From assembly GCA_014529385.2 (NCBI GenBank), contig CM043961.1:15245978-15309977 (forward strand): a stretch of DNA of 64,000 nt. The letters run 5' to 3'. A program made the position numbers and the translations under genes. The DNA comes from Adiantum capillus-veneris. Taxonomy: Eukaryota > Streptophyta > Polypodiopsida > Polypodiales > Pteridaceae. Positions 45,750 to 55,952 of this stretch are shown here, one piece after another (positions within the stretch are counted from its first letter, which is position 1; each line of letters opens with the position of its first letter). The notes under the pieces were generated by a model. The model did not search any database. It saw only the letters and a list, made by a program, of their open reading frames with translations, and was not told the origin of the DNA.

Positions 45750-46990
45750 CTATTTTTGTTTCTGGTTTTGTGCATCGAGATGAGCTACAGCAGTTAGCCT
45801 TTGCTCGTCTAGATTTTCCAAATCTTCAAGTCTTTCTGACAATTCATGTCCAGTCCACTCAAGATTCTGTGCTACCCTTAATGTCGGCAATAGAAATTCT
45901 ATTGGCAGTATGGCATCAAGAACATAAACAAGGTTAAAGGGTGTAGCATTTAGAGCTGTTTTGAATGAAACTCGATAAGCCCATAGAGTAGCATGGAGAT
46001 TCATTTTCCAGTCTGTCCTTCTTGAACTAGCCACTTTGGTCAGTACCGAGCTAAGAATTTTATTCGTATGCTCAGCTTGTCCATTTGCTTGTGGGTGATA
46101 GGGAGCTGATCTGTTATGGATGACCATAAACTCATTAAGCAAATACTATATTACCTCATTGAGGAAATGAGTTTCCCGATCAGTGACAATCTCTATTGGC
46201 AGTCCATATCTTGTGAATACATACTCAATAAGAATGGAGTAGTGGTTCTGGCATCATTCTTTTGAGTCGCTTTAGCCTCGGCCCACTTGGTCAAATAGTC
46301 CGTAGCTACAATGATATATTGAGCTTGGGTTCTATAAGCAGGTGGTTGTATCGGTCCAACAAAATCTATACCCCATTTTGCGAAGGCTCTAGCCCCCATC
46401 ATTGGTCTTAAGGGCATGCTGTCTACTCGTGTTGGCATTTTTGCTCGTTGACAAGAATCACACCTCCGAACATATTCTTTGGCATCGGCAAAAAGTGTTG
46501 GCCACCATATGCCTGTCATCAAGATTTCTCTTGCGGTAGTCTCACTAGAAAAGTGACCTTTAGCTAATCCAGCATGTGCTTGTTCCATAATCGGAATATA
46601 CTTGTTTTCATTTGCACAAAGACGCAAACGTTGATCTTTACCTCTCCGATACAATTGGTTCCCAACAAGAGCATAGTCTATTGCTTTAGTTTCAATTTCT
46701 CTTTGACGGCGTTGACTCATATCCTCAGGAAATGTTCGGCTCGATAAGTAAGTAACCAGATAATTACTCCACTTAGGAACAAGTGACATTTGAAACAATG
46801 TTACATGACGAATGGGTGGTTGTTTTTGACATTGCGGGCAATCTTTTACAAAAGATCTAACATCTCTCCTCATAGTCGGCCAAAATACTCCAATCTTAAG
46901 ATTCGTTGTATAGTTTGGTCTTCCATGAAGTGAAGTCCTACTATGGTAGCATGTGCTTGACTTAGGTATTGATCCTTTTCTTCAGGGTTA
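45750..46990 (-). pseudogene. Element F integrase with two H2C2 zinc-binding modules
   Basis: Downstream module: 'QAHAGLAKGHFSSETT', 'GIWWPTLFADA', 'CDSCQRAK' (about 46595-46440). Upstream, across one frameshift near 46885, is another: 'QAHATIVGLHFMEDQT' then 'MRRDVRSFVKDCPQCQ' (about 46965-46825). Each is preceded by a W-S motif ('PRWSES', 'PKWSNY') and an L-[A/V]-G-x-[L/Q]-Y motif. So a block of about 350-400 bp looks duplicated. Core: 'FAKWGIDFVGPI', then a stop near 46190, 'YHPQANGQAEHTNK'. C-terminal part in another frame. Confidence 0.82.
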
Positions 46991-47105
46991 ATCCATAAAA
47001 TCAATATCCCGTCTCAATTTATTTTATATAGCCTTCCAGCTAGTAATTGATACATAGCCAATTTCTCGATTGCTTGATTAAATCAATTGTGATAGGAAGT
47101 GGTAT

Positions 47106-48440
47106 TTATGAATCCACTTGAGCTATTGTCATCAATGACACAATGCTTTCCGACCATCTAGGTATCATTTCCACGGAGAACAAATAGGCATCTGATAGAT
47201 CATTGTCTGCCCCTTTAGGTGATTCCACTGAAACAATCCTTGACAAATGATCTGCTCGTTGATGTGTAGTGCCTTTTTTTACAACCACAATGAAATCAAA
47301 TTTGAGAAGAATGATGAACCATCTCACTATTCTCCCTGTGTTGCATGGCTTGTTGACCAAATATAACAAAGCTTGGTGGTTTATAAAGAACAAAAACTTA
47401 TTGGCTAATAGGTAATGTCTATACTTTTTAACGGTATAGATAATTCCTAGTCCTTCTCTTTCAGTGGTGGTGTAATTATTTTATGCCATGTTTTATTGTC
47501 GGCTAGCATAAGAAATAGGAAAGTCAGTTTCTCCATCTCCTGGTTGGCTAGTATACAACCAATAGCAAAGTTTGAAGCATCGACATGTACGTGGAATACC
47601 TTATCCCAATTGGGTGCTTTCAATATTGGAGCTGAGGTGAGAGATTGCTTTAGCTTCATGAAGGATTCTTCACATGCCTCGGTCCATTCAAAGTGCGTAA
47701 TCAATCTATACATGGGTTTTGCAATTATAGCGTACATGTAGATGAACCGTCGGTAATATCCACAATGTCCCATGAAGGCTTGTACCCCCTTGACTGTTGT
47801 TGGTCTAGGCAAATTAGCAATGACATGAATCTTTTCAATATCGATAGCTATGCCATTTTTAAACACTATATGTCCAATTATTTTTCCTTGTCTTTCCATG
47901 AATGTGCACTTTTCAGGATTTAAGCAAATCCTATAAAGTCTACATTTCTTGAATACCTTTTTGAGGTGTTCAAAATTATCAGCCCGGATTGACGAATGTA
48001 CACATAGATCATCCATGTATACTTCTAAGAATTTTTGAAGATACTCTTTGAAAGCATGGCTCATCAATCTCTGAAATGTGGCTGGAGCATTAGTTAACCC
48101 AAACGGCATAACCCGATAGGCAAATATACCCCATTCTGTTGCAAAAGAAGTTTTCTGATGATCTTTTGGGTCAACCAAAAGTTGATTGTATCCCGAAAAG
48201 CCATCTAAGAATCTATAAGCTTCTTTTCCTGCCACTCGTTCTAAAACATGCTCAGTTATCGAAAGAGGAAATTTGTCTCTAATGGTAGCTGCATTCACTT
48301 TTTTGAGATTAACACACACTCATAATTTCCCATTCTTCTTAGGTACTACCACAATTGGAGACACCCAATCTGTGTTTTCAATTTCATAAATGAATTCGGC
48401 TTCCTTCAATTTTTCAATCTCTTCTTTGATCTTTCTGGAA
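47106..48440 (-). pseudogene. Element F reverse transcriptase and RNase H
   Basis: RT: 'CVNLKKVNAATIRDKFPL', 'FLDGFSGYNQLL', 'FGLTNAPATFQRLM', active site YMDD. The start of the domain ('VVPKKNGKL') lies upstream of a TGA near 48320. RNase H: 'HVHVDASNFAIGCIL', then a frameshift near 47480, then 'FFINHQALLYLVNKPC' (Asn where B has Asp in 'YVDHQ') and 'RADHLSRI'. The order and wording match B. Confidence 0.9.
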
Positions 48441-49738
48441 AATCTTTCGTTATAAGTGTATGGTCTCTGTCTACTTGGTTTTGCATCATCTCTCATGGGT
48501 ATAGTATGATGACAGATTTCTAGATCAACATCCTTGAGATCCTTGTAAGACCAAGCGAAGATATCCGAGTATTCCTTTAACTAGCTTAGCAAAATCTTTT
48601 CTTCTTCTTCTGTTTGGTCATTAAGCCGTTCTAGGCTCTTCTCCTGGTTCAGCCAAGTCTACCCTTTTAGCGTTTTCAGGTCCTTCGTAAGACTCGCCTC
48701 GTTTCCATAGTTCCTTAACAGGTTGTTCGATTATGATTTTCCGATCTTGGAGAGTATACCTTTTGTAATGGGATGGAACATGCATTACATCCTTACCATA
48801 CTCTTCCATGGTTTCCATTTCGGTTGTGTATATCTCCTTTAGAGCTTTTTTCAACTCTTGATATTTCTTTTTCCGCTCGACTCTGGTCATGAGTGGTTTT
48901 TGATCCTGATATTTTCGTGAGTACCCTTTCTTGATTTTCTCGATACCTGAGACATTTTTGAGTTTCTGTTTGAAGGATATCTGCCAGTTATTTTGTCCTT
49001 GACACAATCCTTAGCATCTATCTGCATCAAGAATTGTGTTTCACTGGAGACTGATGGCATAGGTTGTGTTTTCACGATGTTGGTGTCTCTCTTTGGTCTA
49101 TACCATTTTTGTCTTCTTGATTTCTGGTTTGAAAAGTCAAAAAAAATTTCCTCCCCTCCCTTTAAGAGTAACTGAGCTCTCGTATGCTCTTTTTCTGACC
49201 CCGAATCTTCTGAGGTAGCTGAGTGTTCATCTAACTCATCAGTTGCATCGTAATAGAGGTCAGAAAATACTTGTTGAGATTTCATCAAGTCCTTTGTTTC
49301 CTCATCTTTGTTTTCAATGTTAAGGACTGACATCATTTGGATGGAAATTATGTTGTAGCCATCCTCATTGCAAAATTGAGTAGGCATAGACATATTCACA
49401 CATACATCCATTGTCGCTAAAATTTGAGTCCACTCAAACATTTTGAATAAATGCTCTGGAAAGGGTTCAGGTATGTAGGCTTCGTCTGTATAGTCCCTTT
49501 CTGGAATACATTCCTCTCGTCTCAAGCTTCCATTTTCTGAAGCTCCGCACATCCAAATAGGAGTGTCTTTGTTTAACCAAGATGGGGGTTTAGTTTCAGC
49601 CGAAGAGACTGAATCAAACTCTTGGATGGGTGTTTTCAAGACATCTCTATAAGTGTGATCTTTTAGATTGACTCTTGTTATAGATCCCACCTGCTTCAAG
49701 TACAGATAGTTGTTTCCCCAATCTTGGATAAGCTGTAC
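48441..49738 (-). pseudogene. Element F protease-to-RT linker
   Basis: Two overlapping frames (49699-48887 and 49007-48621) encode acidic, disordered sequence ('HSATSEDSGSEKEHTRAQ') and the stretch just before RT ('SYEGPENAKRVDLAEPGEEP', which parallels the pre-RT 'PEIVKEIELADPGEE' of B). No catalytic motif. Confidence 0.7.
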
Positions 49739-49993
49739 CTATCGCATGAAAGGTCTTCCCAATATGATTTCATGGTTGAGTTTTTTCCCAAAGTCTACTA
49801 TGGCAAAAGTGTGTTGATATTCAATTCCACATGAGTTGACTATCACTTTTTCTAGTAGCCCTAGTGGTCTCTCAATGTGTCCATCAACCAACTGCAATTT
49901 CATTCGCCTTTTTCTAATGACTGGCTGTTCCCAGGATTCCCATACTGCTTTGGTGGCTACGGCTATGCCAGCCCCACTATCCAGTATTGCCAT
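49739..49993 (-). pseudogene. Element F gag-proximal retropepsin
   Basis: 'MAILDSGAGIAVATKAVW' (canonical D-S-G) to 'NHEIILGRPFMR', about 85 residues, a complete retropepsin fold in one frame. It follows Gag and precedes the linker to RT, as in B. Confidence 0.85.
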
Positions 49994-49998
49994 GGTTT

Positions 49999-50220
49999 CA
50001 CTGGGAGGGTAGTGTTTCCTTCTTCCCCTTCATAACATTCTCCAACCTTGTTCATAGGAACTGATTGAATCTGTTTGTTTTCCATTTCATTTTTCAATTT
50101 TCTCAAATTCACTGGGAGGGTAGTGTTTCCTTCTTCCCCTTCATAATATTCTCCAACCTTGTTCATAGGAACTGATTGAATCTGTTTGTTTTCCATTTCA
50201 TTTTTCAATTTTCTCAAATT
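49999..50220 (-). repeat. 111-bp in-frame tandem duplication in F Gag linker
   Basis: 'cactgggagggtagtg' starts at 49999 and again at 50110. The units are nearly identical and encode a 37-residue block twice ('NEMENKQIQSVPMNKVGE' in each). The near identity shows the duplication is recent relative to the decay of F. Confidence 0.93.
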
Positions 50221-51945
50221 CTTAGAGATTAACCCCGTTATCCCCACCTTCTCTAGGGTTTTCCGTAAATCGTTCCACAAGTATGGCCTGAGTTTCAACA
50301 GTTCTCCCAAAGTAAGAGTGCATTGAATAGGTGCATACATGATTGAATGTTGTCTACTTCTAGGGTCTGTTTGGCTCTTTTTACTTGAGTGGTCTTGCAA
50401 ATGATGGATTCATCTTCGTTATCTCCCAAGTAAGAAGGTAATGTCTTTAATGTCAACGGTTTAGATATTCCTGAAGCCTCCGATCCGCAATCCCCGTACA
50501 AGGATTGTAATCCATGTTCATATCAGATGGTAGGTTATCCAGCCAGACTTCCTCTATAGGAGCTGACTTTAAAGTTAGGCTCCCATCATTGATCTCTCTT
50601 ACCTTTTCCCATAAGTGTTCTGGCCAGTCTTCCTCTACGAATGGAATTCCGTCTAAGGCATCTTCGTTGTTTGGCACTATGAGCTCTGGTTCATTTGTTT
50701 CAAGGTGGGGTTCTGCCACCACATCGGATTTTGATTTTGTTTCTTCTACCGCAAGCTCTTCCGGTTTTGCAATATTTTCAAGCTTGGGTTTTTGTTTATC
50801 CAGCATTTCTTGCGTGATTCTTACCAAGTTTTGATAAGCCTCCAACTTTGCTGCTTCCATGTTTGGAGATGGATATTTTTTCCATTTGTTTTCCATGTTT
50901 TGGCCTCCTTTAAGTCCTGCTCGGTAAGCTTCCAAGGCAGCATTAATAGGCTAAAAAATTTTATCAACTAGAATGGATCCTCCAGATTTCACGATTGATT
51001 CTTTGAATTCACTGCCAGTTTCTTTCGACTTGTCCTGGGCTAGCATTTTTGCTTTCTCTTCATTTTCAACACGTTTTTTTTTCTCCTCTCATATCTTTTG
51101 CTTACTCCTTTTGATTCTTTGAGAAGAAACTTTCGTCTTCTCCAAATCATCAAAGAAATTGTGTTTCTTTTTCTTGGCCTGGTCTCTAGTGATTACCTTG
51201 ATTGGAACAATCAGTTCGCTCTCTGATGAGCTACTAGGCATCACTTGGACTACATTTACAACAGTTTTTCCCTTGTTCAAAGGATTCTTAGGAAAATCTT
51301 CCGGAAAGTGTCCTCCGTTTTTGCAACATTGTATGCAATAGGCCTCAATTGGTTTGAGGTTTTTGTCAGGCTCTGGACATTCGTTCTTCCAATGGTCATC
51401 AACATCACAATTATGACAGTTTCCTGTTCTGCGCTTCATCATGGGTCTTCCCATGGGAAATCTGACACCTTGATTAGCTACATAATACATTGGTGCGACC
51501 TCTAGTGGATCATAAGTCATGGTTTCCTCCATTGGTGGTGGATGTGGCATTAGGAGATTTCGGAGGTCTTTTGGAGGGCCTTTTGGAAGAGAGAGGAAAA
51601 TAAGCTCCTCTAATGAGAGAAGAGCCTACATTACGTAGAAAAATAGATTGATATTAACAAAAATATAAAAGGTGTCCCTCTCCTCATTTAATAATCTAGT
51701 GGTCCTTGAAGATGATCACTCTCTTTCATTTAATGCGAGCATCTTTTTCAGAAGGTAGATGCGGTGCATTTAATATGGCTTACGTCATCACTAGAACTCA
51801 AAAAGTCACAAAACTATCAAGTGGTGGAAGATTTTGAAACTTATGATACTATCAATGCATCCGGAACGCCCAAATATCCTAGAAATGAATGTCCAATTGC
51901 CTCGCTCTGACATCCAAAGAGGCAAAAAATGTCAAAGAACATTTT

Positions 51946-52005
51946 ACTAACGGCGCGCAAGGGGGCATTCCAAACTTTTGGAATGCCTCCTCGCGCGCCG
52001 TTAGT
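51946..52005. repeat. Nested hairpin 1 of the palindromic element
   Basis: 'actaacggcgcgc' ... 'gcgcgccgttagt' with 'cattccaaa' / 'tttggaatg' inside: a nearly perfect 60-base inverted repeat with almost no loop. Confidence 0.92.
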
Positions 52006-52122
52006 AAAAAGCCCATTTTTTCCTCTTTTTAGGGAGCTTTTTGAGAGAAAAATATCAAAAAACCTCTCAAAAGGGGCTTTATTGAAAAATAAGTGTCCAA
52101 AAACCACTAAAAGGAGCTTTGT

Positions 52123-52182
52123 ACTAACGGCGTGCAGGGGGGCATTCTAAAATTTTAGAATGCCTCCTCGCGCGCCTTAAGT
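52123..52182. repeat. Nested hairpin 2 of the palindromic element
   Basis: 'actaacggcgtgc' ... 'gcgcgccttaagt' with 'attctaaaa' / 'ttttagaat' inside. Mirror partner of the hairpin at 51946-52005; the two are placed symmetrically about the element centre (about 52066). Confidence 0.9.
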
Positions 52183-53548
52183 AAAAAGCCAATTTTTTGG
52201 GGTTTTTTGATATTTTTTGCCTCTCCGGATGTCGGAATGAGACAAGTAGACATTCGTTTTTATGGGTATTTTGGCGTTCCGAACGCATTGGTGGTGTCAA
52301 AAGCCTCAAAATCTATCACTATTTGATAGTTTGTGACTTTTCAAGTTCCAGTGATGACGTAAGCTGCATTGAATGCGCCGCACCTGCCTCTTGAAAAAGA
52401 CGCTCGCATTAAATAAAAAAGTGACCGTTTTCAAGGACGATTGGGAATATAAATCTACTTTTTAGAGTGTCTCGTTGTTCTTTTGGACGTACTCACAAGG
52501 TGCAAGTGCATTTTTAAAAAAAATCTAGAGAGAGAAATACAATTTCGTACAAGGCCCTCCAAATGACCTCCGAAATTTTCTAATGACTATACCAATCTCC
52601 CTCTACCATTACTGTAGATGGACTAGGCTCTGCATAGGGTGTAACAGGCACTAATGCTTGTTCATCTATGACTCCTTCCGAGTGCATGTACTTTACAGGC
52701 ACCACATTATATCCTGGATACAGAGGTTGTTGTCCCAACACAGGTTGAGGTCTTTCCATACCCATTGGTGGTCTTTGACCTTGGGGCCATATTAGGTTGA
52801 TATCTGTACATGGGTTGTCCCTAGGGCCTCATGAGCATGTACTGAACATTCCCATCATACTTTGGTCTGAAGTAGCACTCGTGAGTCTCATGGTTGGTCC
52901 ATTTACCCTCGATTGCACACCATTTTTTGGCCGAATTGGTTGTCCCTATGGAGGTATCCCTTGTCCTCGTCCTCTCATAGGTGGTTTTTGCATATTGTTC
53001 ATCACGTCATTCATCCTTTTTAGAATATCTTCTATGGCTGAGAGTGGTGACGTGGCAGCCGTTCCCACTTGTGCTGGTTTTGTGGATGTTGTCTTCTCGC
53101 TTTGGTTATCCTTAGGGACATCCTCTTCATTGAAAATCTTACAATTGTCTCCTAGGTCAATAGCATCAGACACACACGCTTCTAGGGTTGTATGATTTTT
53201 ACTATAGAGTATAGCATGAAGTTCTTTGTCTAGCAGTCCCTCCAAAAACAATGATACCAATTGTTCTTCTACAGGTATCTCCATCTCTATGAATCTGGCA
53301 ATGTATTGTTTCATTCGAGTTGCACAATCCCTAACAGACTCAACATGTTTCTGTTTAAAGCTGTAAATTTGAGCTACCGTATTATGTTTAATCCCTGTTT
53401 TGCAACAAGAAGCTACAAATCCTTGAGCTAATGTATTCAAGTCCATGATTGACCTTGGTGGAATGTTTTGGAACATGTCAAATCTTTTCCTTCTAATGTC
53501 ATTCCAAACCCCTCGAATTGAGTATGAAAATCGAATATTTGCTCTTAG

Positions 53549-55094
53549 TGATGGGGGCTTTTCACAAGCCAAGCTCCCATACCCCTCTTCTCTCATCCCC
53601 ACCCCATGAAAACTCCCTCTTAGGGAGGGAGTGATAAAAGGCATTGGAAAAAGTAAGAAAAAAATAAAGTATGATTATGTAAATATATAAGAAAGGTAAA
53701 ATAGGCCACCTCATGCCTGCGGGTAGCCCATCCCCACCTTGCCTCTTTTTTCTTCACTGTTGCCCCGCCGGGTGTCCCTTTTCCTCTCCTCCACTCAAAA
53801 AGTCAACCCCCCCTCTCTTCCCCTTGTCCTTTCTCCTTTCTCTCTCCCCTCAAGCTACCCCACCTCTCACCAATAATGCATTCTAACTCACCAATAATGC
53901 ACCCTAACTCACATGCAAACTTACCCTATCTTCCAAAATAGTATACCCCTCCCCCCCTTTCTCTCTCCTATCATATCCCATGACCCAAATACCCCCCCCC
54001 TCTCTCTAAAGGGCGCCATGTCTCTTGTCTTGTAGCTAAATAACCTCCCCCACACTCACACACACTCAGTTTCACTAAAAAAGGTGCCCACAGACCCATC
54101 CCCACCGAGTGGTTACCTGATTTTTCTTGTGTTCACACACATCTGCACACAGATTCACCTCTGAACACACTCCTCTCTCACCCCTCTTGTAATTACTTTA
54201 TTCTCCATGTCACCTCTCACTTGTTTTCATCAACCCATCTCTCTCTCTTAGTCTCTCTCTCATGAGACTGCTGTTCTGGCACATATACACACAGCCAGAC
54301 AAGTGGGGCCCACAGTCACATGGCCTATGTAGATAATGATTTCTTCATTTCTAAATTCTAGAATTTCTCCCCCCTCCTCCCCTATATAAAGAGGGGTCAC
54401 CATCACACAAAAACACACAACATCACCAAAGAACACACTATGCACTGTGTGTGCCTAGTGCACACACACACACCCACACCATCACCATCACCGCAATCAC
54501 CATGCTCGTCTTGAGCATGACCTCTACACCCTTGGCTATGGAAGATGAAGGGCAAACTAAATGAAGGATGATGGCCATAACCCTCGTGCGAGTCTTCGCC
54601 ATCAACTCCCACCTATCCTCCATGTGCTCTACCACTCTCTCCCTTCTCATTTCCCTACCCTATGCTCCCCATTTCATCGCCTAATTCTCTAAATAAAGCT
54701 TGAGGTTTTGTGAGTATGTTTTCTTGCAATGTTTTGCCCATGTGAGGTGTGCGGAATCGCCACCTAGTCTTGTGTTTTGGAGTGAGCTTGTGTATGTGTG
54801 AAGGGTGTGCGGATTCGCCATCCTTTTGTGATGCCTAAGTACTAAGCCGCTATACTCTCACTCTCTCTCACTCTCACTCTCACTTGATCTCATTCCCTTT
54901 CCTTTTCATCATTACTCCCAAGCATCCATCTCTCTTGGATTAAAACTTTGTTATGGTGGTGTGTTGTTTGCGTCCTAGCCGCTGAAGCTAGGTGGTGCCC
55001 CCTATTTTCTTTACCATGACAGGCTCGAGGCGCGCCATTGGGTCCCCGGTGTTTTAGAGGCCGTCGGGGTTCGGGGTTCGCTTTCCTCCCGTCA
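53549..55094 (+). repeat. 5' LTR of element E
   Basis: Ends 'cctcccgtca' directly before the PBS. The start TGATGGGGGC is placed where F Gag coding similarity stops; the preceding five bases are CTTAG. TATATAAA at 54383-54390 in 'cctatataaagagggg' and AATAAA near 54692. It shares 'aggtggtgccccctat' near its 3' end with the LTR of C. The left boundary is inferred, because the second LTR is outside the window. Confidence 0.65.
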
Positions 55095-55096
55095 TT

Positions 55097-55112
55097 TGGT
55101 GCCCCCACGGAG
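55097..55112 (+). promoter_or_regulatory. Primer-binding site of E
   Basis: TGGTGCCCCCACGGAG, two bases after the LTR end. Same class as the PBS of C. Confidence 0.7.
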
Positions 55113-55167
55113 GATCTTTTCATGAAACCCTTCAGTTTACAAGACTGAAACCCTTAAAATATTGTGA

Positions 55168-55431
55168 ATGGATGAATGGCTAGCAGGATTTGCTAATTGG
55201 ACGACAGAAGAAGAAGAGCTCCAAGCACAACTAGACGAACTTCGCATCTCCATCGAAGCTCGAGTGCCAGGCGTAACGGTAATCGATTTGCAGTGGGAGA
55301 GTCAACCAACACGCCAAACCCAGTGGATATACATAGGCCAAGTGCCAAGAAGAAGAAGGAGAAGGTCGAAACCATGTCCGCAACCTACAACCAACCCACA
55401 ACAACAAAATGGAAGGAGCTCTACACAATAG
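55168..55431 (+). CDS. Leader ORF a of element E (87 aa)
   Basis: ATG start. Acidic N-terminus ('MDEWLAGFANWTTEEEELQA') then a basic cluster of six Arg and a Pro/Gln-rich end. It overlaps the next ORF by 23 bases in another frame. No known domain and no counterpart seen in C. Could be chance, but it begins soon after the PBS and has strongly biased composition. Confidence 0.35.
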   Translation: MDEWLAGFANWTTEEEELQAQLDELRISIEARVPGVTVIDLQWESQPTRQTQWIYIGQVPRRRRRRSKPCPQPTTNPQQQNGRSSTQ

Positions 55432-55633
55432 AGAATCAACACTATTCTACTTTGAGAATCGGGTAACTCAAGTCACCGAGGTAATTATCACAGTCAGTTT
55501 TCAAGTCGCACCTGATGCTGCAGCACAGATAACGGAAGCATTGGCTCACACTCTCACTAGCGAAACTAGGGATCTATTGAGTTTGTTTCAGGAAACAACA
55601 CCACCCTCTCCCACAAGCTTGGACAGTGACTAA
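55409..55633 (+). CDS. Leader ORF b of element E (74 aa)
   Basis: ATG start, 74 codons: 'VTEVIITVSFQVAPDAAAQI', 'SETRDLLSLFQETT'. It looks like a small alpha/beta protein. It overlaps ORF a and ends 17 bases before the conserved ORF c. Function unknown. Confidence 0.35.
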   Translation: MEGALHNRESTLFYFENRVTQVTEVIITVSFQVAPDAAAQITEALAHTLTSETRDLLSLFQETTPPSPTSLDSD

Positions 55634-55650
55634 GCACCTCTAAGCTTCAC

Positions 55651-55869
55651 ATGAATCAGTACAACCTACCTCAAGACAGATCACACATACCAACACATGT
55701 ACGCTCAATCAAGGTAATACTGGATTTGAAGGCTCACTACCAGCACGTCATTGACACCATGCTGGGTGGGGAGCGATTTTTTGAGGTTCTGGCATCAGAT
55801 CAACCATTTGTCCTACCTTTGGTACAAGGCAATGTACCGTTTGAAGTTTTAATCTATGTCCTAGTATAA
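55651..55869 (+). CDS. Leader ORF c of element E (72 aa), homologue of the C leader ORFs
   Basis: ATG start. 'LGGERFFEVLASDQPFVLPL' then 'FEVLIYVLV' at the end. This aligns without gaps to 34216-34434 over the last ~50 residues (G-x-[R], E-[V/I]-L-A-S, LPL, hydrophobic terminal strand). Same length as C ORF 2 (72 codons) and same position immediately upstream of gag (84 bp here). Conservation in two different elements supports a real protein. Confidence 0.6.
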   Translation: MNQYNLPQDRSHIPTHVRSIKVILDLKAHYQHVIDTMLGGERFFEVLASDQPFVLPLVQGNVPFEVLIYVLV

Positions 55870-55952
55870 GAGGGTATACACGCCTCCTTGTAAAGAAGAA
55901 AAAAACTTTTGCAAGTTAAGCAGTGTGTCTTTCTAGCTCTCTCTCAGTAATC

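Larger units (their letters stand above)
51553..52580. mobile_element. Palindromic foldback/MITE-like DNA element
   Basis: Ends are inverted: GGAGATTTCGGAGG at left and CCTCCGAAATTTTC at right, both flanked by TA. Similarity continues inward for hundreds of bases (for example 'gtgatgacgtaagc' near 52350 against its complement near 51785, and 'catttaatgcgagcatc' near 51741 against its complement near 52400), so the whole 1.03 kb is one long imperfect palindrome. No coding capacity. The left ~95 bp match the left end of the coding transposon at 60293, which makes this a probable non-autonomous relative. Confidence 0.85.
44349..53548 (-). mobile_element. Element F: old Ty3/gypsy retrotransposon, gag-pol half
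   Basis: Minus-strand order from the right: Gag, PR, RT-RH, INT, a second retropepsin-like domain. The 3' end of the same element lies at 9.3-13.87 kb, because A split it (TGTTG on both sides). Its 5' LTR and Gag N-terminus were removed to the right by E at 53549. Frames change at least seven times, more than in any other element here except Z. It is related to B (shared RT, INT and post-INT layout). No chromodomain. Confidence 0.88.
49994..53548 (-). pseudogene. gag: Element F Gag, truncated and interrupted
   Basis: Capsid-like part (53548-52946): 'FDMFQNIPPRSIMDLNTLAQ', 'VESVRDCATRMKQYIARF'. The first Gag residues are missing because E begins at 53549. The palindromic element (51553-52580) splits the next part. 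Then zinc knuckle 'CHNCDVDDHWKNEC' (canonical) and a second, damaged one ('CIQCCKNGGHFPEDF', last Cys lost). Acidic linkers with frameshifts follow to 49994, including a 111-bp duplication. Confidence 0.85.

Noticed and set aside
51548-51553. TTA/TAA target duplication of PIF/Harbinger type for the foldback element
   Set aside because: The flanking triplets are inverted (TTA left, TAA right), so they belong to the inverted repeat; only TA is a direct repeat. Superfamily left open.
53597-53632. Purine run 'agggagggag' followed by TGATAA as a polypurine tract and LTR start
   Set aside because: It is part of a small palindrome (ctccctc/gagggag) and has no pol sequence to its left; placing the LTR of E at 53549 explains the F Gag break better. 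Not fully excluded.
53549-53644. ATG at 53644 as the true start of F Gag
   Set aside because: The first ~30 codons lie in the inferred LTR of E and are Ser/Gly/Pro-rich nonsense; F Gag similarity begins only left of 53548.
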